Below, piece after piece: positions 62,068 through 64,000 of a stretch of 64,000 nucleotides of DNA. Origin of the DNA: JAJDFU01 sp964640855 (GTDB lineage: Bacteria > Bacteroidota > Bacteroidia > Chitinophagales > Saprospiraceae); contig CAZXIX010000009.1 in assembly GCA_964640855.1 (NCBI GenBank), positions 14,994 to 78,993 of the forward strand. The letters are read 5' to 3'. The position numbers and the translations under genes were made by a program. The notes beneath the pieces are model-generated. The model saw only the letters and a list, made by a program, of their open reading frames with translations, was not told the origin of the DNA and did not search any database. Each line of letters opens with the position of its first letter. Position 1 is the first letter of the stretch.

Positions 62068-64000
62068 TCATACATATCTGGAGTCGTGGACTAAGGGTAA
62101 CAAATTCATACCCATCACATCGATGCTCGGAAAGCCGAAATCTTCCACCACCGTGCCCGTGATCCGGTAGATGCCTTTGCCGCGGAAAGGAGCGACTTTC
62201 AGCTTGTCCGGGAAATGGGTCGTATCGAAGAATTTTCCATCCTCATCCAGCCAGGTACCGAAGTGCATGAGCTGCCGGTGCCTGGTGCGCACATCCTTCC
62301 GGCAGACGTAGTAGCCCAGTATGTGCACCATTTTGCCGACGTGCTTTTTCAGGTCCGCGGCCCGGATGAAGACCTCGTCTCCCCGGTAGCGCTCCGGGTC
62401 CTTCAGCAGATCGAAGATGGGGCGCAAGGGGAAGCCGAGCAGCTCGATCTCGTCGAAAGCCTGGTCGAATTCGCCCTCTTTGAGAGCCGGTAGTTGGTAT
62501 CGGGTATCGAATATTTGGACGGCATCATCCTCCGTGGGCCGTTCATCCTCCGGGAAGAGACTGAGCGTACCCGTCTGCTGCTCGCCCGGCCGAAAGACGG
62601 CGTTCTTCTCCCACATGAGCTCGTATTTGTTCTTGCCGGTGAAGCGGAAGGCGCCGATCCGGATCAGGATCTCCAGCTGCTCGGTGGTGATATCGACCCG
62701 GCTCACGAAATCGGCCAGGCTGCGGAAGGGCCCGCCGGTCGCCCGCTGCTGTACGATACGATGCGCCACCGTGCGCTCCATGCCGTGCAGGTGTACAAAG
62801 CCGATGTAGATGTCCTTGCCTTCAAGGTACGTGAGATAGCGGCTGTGGTTGACGCAGGGCGCATGAATCCGGCCTCCGCTCATGCGTGCCTCGTGGAAGT
62901 AGTATTCCGTCTTGTAAAAACCGCCGAAGTTGTTGATCACCGCCACCATGAACTCCAAGGGGTAGTAAGCTTTCAGGTAGAGACTCTGGAAGCTCTCCAC
63001 CGCGAAGCTGGCCGAGTGGGCCTTGCAGAAGGAATAGCCCGAGAAGCTCTCGATCTGTCGCCACACTTCTTCGATGAGCTTGTCGGGGTAGCCGCGCGCC
63101 ATGCAGTTGTCGAAGTAGCGCTGCCGGAGCCGTTCGAAGGTATCGCCCTTGTACTTCTTGCCGGTCATGATGCGGCGCAGCACATCGCTCTCGTCCAGGT
63201 CGAGCCCGGCGAAGTGGTGCACGATCTTCATGACGTCTTCCTGGTAGACCATCACGCCGAAGGTCTCCCCCAGTTGCTCTTCGAAGACCGGATGCAGGTA
63301 CTCAAAGCTGTTGGGATGGTGGAAGCGGTGAATGTATTCCCGCATCATGCCCGACTGCGCTACGCCCGGCCGGATGATCGAGCTGGCCGCCACGAGTTGC
63401 ACGTAGTTGTCGCAACCCAGCTTGCTGAGCAGCCCCCGCATGGCCGGACTTTCGATGTAGAAGCAGCCCATGCACTTCCCGGAGCGCAACTGCTCGATCA
63501 CCCGCTCATCCTGCTTGATGCGCTCCACATCGTGTATGTCCACCGCTTTTCCCTGGTTCTGTTTGACCAGCTCGACCGCGTCCTTGATGTGGCCCAGGCC
63601 GCGCTGGCTGAGCACGTCGAACTTGTGGAAGCCCAGGTCTTCGCCATGATACATATCGAAATGCGTGATCGGGAAGCCCTTGGGCATGAGTTGCAGGGCC
63701 GTGTGGTAGGCCAGGGGCTGCTCCGAGATCACGATCCCCCCGGCATGGATGGAGAGGTGGTTGGGCAAGCCTTCCATGAGTTTGCCGTACTTGAAGATGT
63801 CTTTAGCCAGATCGTGATGCGCTTGTGTATGCTCGGGGAAGTCCACGATCTTGTCGATCTCCGCCTTGGGCAGCCCGAAGACCTTGCCCAACTCGCGGAT
63901 GATGGAGCGCCCTTTGAAGGTGCTGTAGGTCGCCAGCAGGGCGGTATGCTCCCGACCGTAGCGCTTGAAGATGTAGTCGGTGACGTCGTCGCGCTCGTCC
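62068..64000 (-). CDS. DNA polymerase III alpha subunit family (DnaE2/ImuC-like), 3' part
   Basis: The C-terminal 640 or so residues of a C-family DNA polymerase; the PHP domain and the first catalytic Asp pair lie beyond the window. Visible are DERDDVTDYIFKRYG at the edge (the third active-site Asp region), HLSIHAGGIVIS, KFDVLSQRGLGHIKDAV, GCFYIESPAMRGLL, RPGVAQSGMMREYIHR, VMVYQEDVMKIVHHFAG, SYSFCKAHSASFAVESFQSLYLKAYYPLEFM, a helix-hairpin-helix region and an OB domain (LGYYVCRKDVRTRHRQLMHFGTW). The chain ends soon after the OB domain, without the tau-binding tail of replicative DnaE, which points to the damage-inducible DnaE2/ImuC type; no imuB-like gene is in view. Confidence 0.88.
   Translation of the reverse strand, partial: DERDDVTDYIFKRYGREHTALLATYSTFKGRSIIRELGKVFGLPKAEIDKIVDFPEHTQAHHDLAKDIFKYGKLMEGLPNHLSIHAGGIVISEQPLAYHTALQLMPKGFPITHFDMYHGEDLGFHKFDVLSQRGLGHIKDAVELVKQNQGKAVDIHDVERIKQDERVIEQLRSGKCMGCFYIESPAMRGLLSKLGCDNYVQLVAASSIIRPGVAQSGMMREYIHRFHHPNSFEYLHPVFEEQLGETFGVMVYQEDVMKIVHHFAGLDLDESDVLRRIMTGKKYKGDTFERLRQRYFDNCMARGYPDKLIEEVWRQIESFSGYSFCKAHSASFAVESFQSLYLKAYYPLEFMVAVINNFGGFYKTEYYFHEARMSGGRIHAPCVNHSRYLTYLEGKDIYIGFVHLHGMERTVAHRIVQQRATGGPFRSLADFVSRVDITTEQLEILIRIGAFRFTGKNKYELMWEKNAVFRPGEQQTGTLSLFPEDERPTEDDAVQIFDTRYQLPALKEGEFDQAFDEIELLGFPLRPIFDLLKDPERYRGDEVFIRAADLKKHVGKMVHILGYYVCRKDVRTRHRQLMHFGTWLDEDGKFFDTTHFPDKLKVAPFRGKGIYRITGTVVEDFGFPSIDVMGMNLLPLVHDSRYV

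Overview
The window is a chromosomal segment of a Bacteroidota bacterium. The evidence is a T9SS type A C-terminal sorting domain, promoters of the Bacteroidota form (TTG, about 20 nt, TAnnTTTG), few Shine-Dalgarno sequences, an HmuY-type heme locus and an rplM leader of the Bacteroidia kind. The fairly high GC content and the gene set (P1 peptidase, exported PfpI, S41 and M14 peptidases, ECF sigma module, DUF2807) would fit Saprospiria (Lewinella-like); that placement is inference. A run of 10 N at 23734-23743 marks a scaffold join. No rRNA, tRNA, CRISPR array, prophage or IS transposase was seen.

Layout. 1-473: end of a histone-deacetylase-family gene. 489-8125 (minus): a seven-gene heme operon, transcribed hmuY, hmuT, hmuU, hmuV, hmuS, a small Cys-rich protein gene, then a TonB-dependent heme receptor gene; most junctions overlap. 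8423-16175: P1 peptidase, acyl-CoA synthetase/GNAT fusion (Pat-like), K+ channel, a beta-lactamase-fold protein without its catalytic residues, and an EamA permease. 16671-21166: DegP/Q protease and PEP carboxylase. 21281-27917 (minus): TetR, LolA-like protein, two FtsX-type permeases, a GNAT, an ABC ATPase and a DUF1302-like barrel, probably one trans-envelope lipid export unit with a clear TetR operator. 28128-38444: metF, a secreted protein, a MarR regulator with two matching operators, S41 and M14 peptidases, fumarylacetoacetase, PBP4 and a methyltransferase with a lipoprotein signal. 38452-46959: NPP-type phosphodiesterase, RDD protein, NhaC antiporter, a serine hydrolase with a GH3 C-terminal remnant, an exported PfpI/DJ-1 lipoprotein and serine dehydratase. 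47026-50779: ECF sigma, small anti-sigma-like protein and secreted protein, HD-like protein, second Deg protease. 51035-59241: comF, the rplM-rpsI-rpsB-tsf-pyrH operon, nucleoside permease, DUF2807 protein, glyS. 59317-62013: an accessory patch (AAA/DUF4143 ATPase, small coiled-coil protein, GIY-YIG/DUF4357 protein) bounded by two copies of an imperfect 53-bp direct repeat. 62068-64000: 3' part of a dnaE-family polymerase gene.

How the parts work together. The heme operon encodes every step from a surface or secreted binding protein, through an outer-membrane receptor, periplasmic binding protein and ABC importer, to a cytosolic heme-handling protein. Two similar AT-rich motifs upstream of hmuY are candidate operators. 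The strongest candidates for new biology are the His-free, two-lobed HmuY-like protein with a T9SS tag, the small CxCC protein inside the heme operon, the TetR/LolA/FtsX/ABC/barrel cassette, and two lipoproteins carrying folds normally found in the cytoplasm (a SAM methyltransferase and a DJ-1/PfpI protein).
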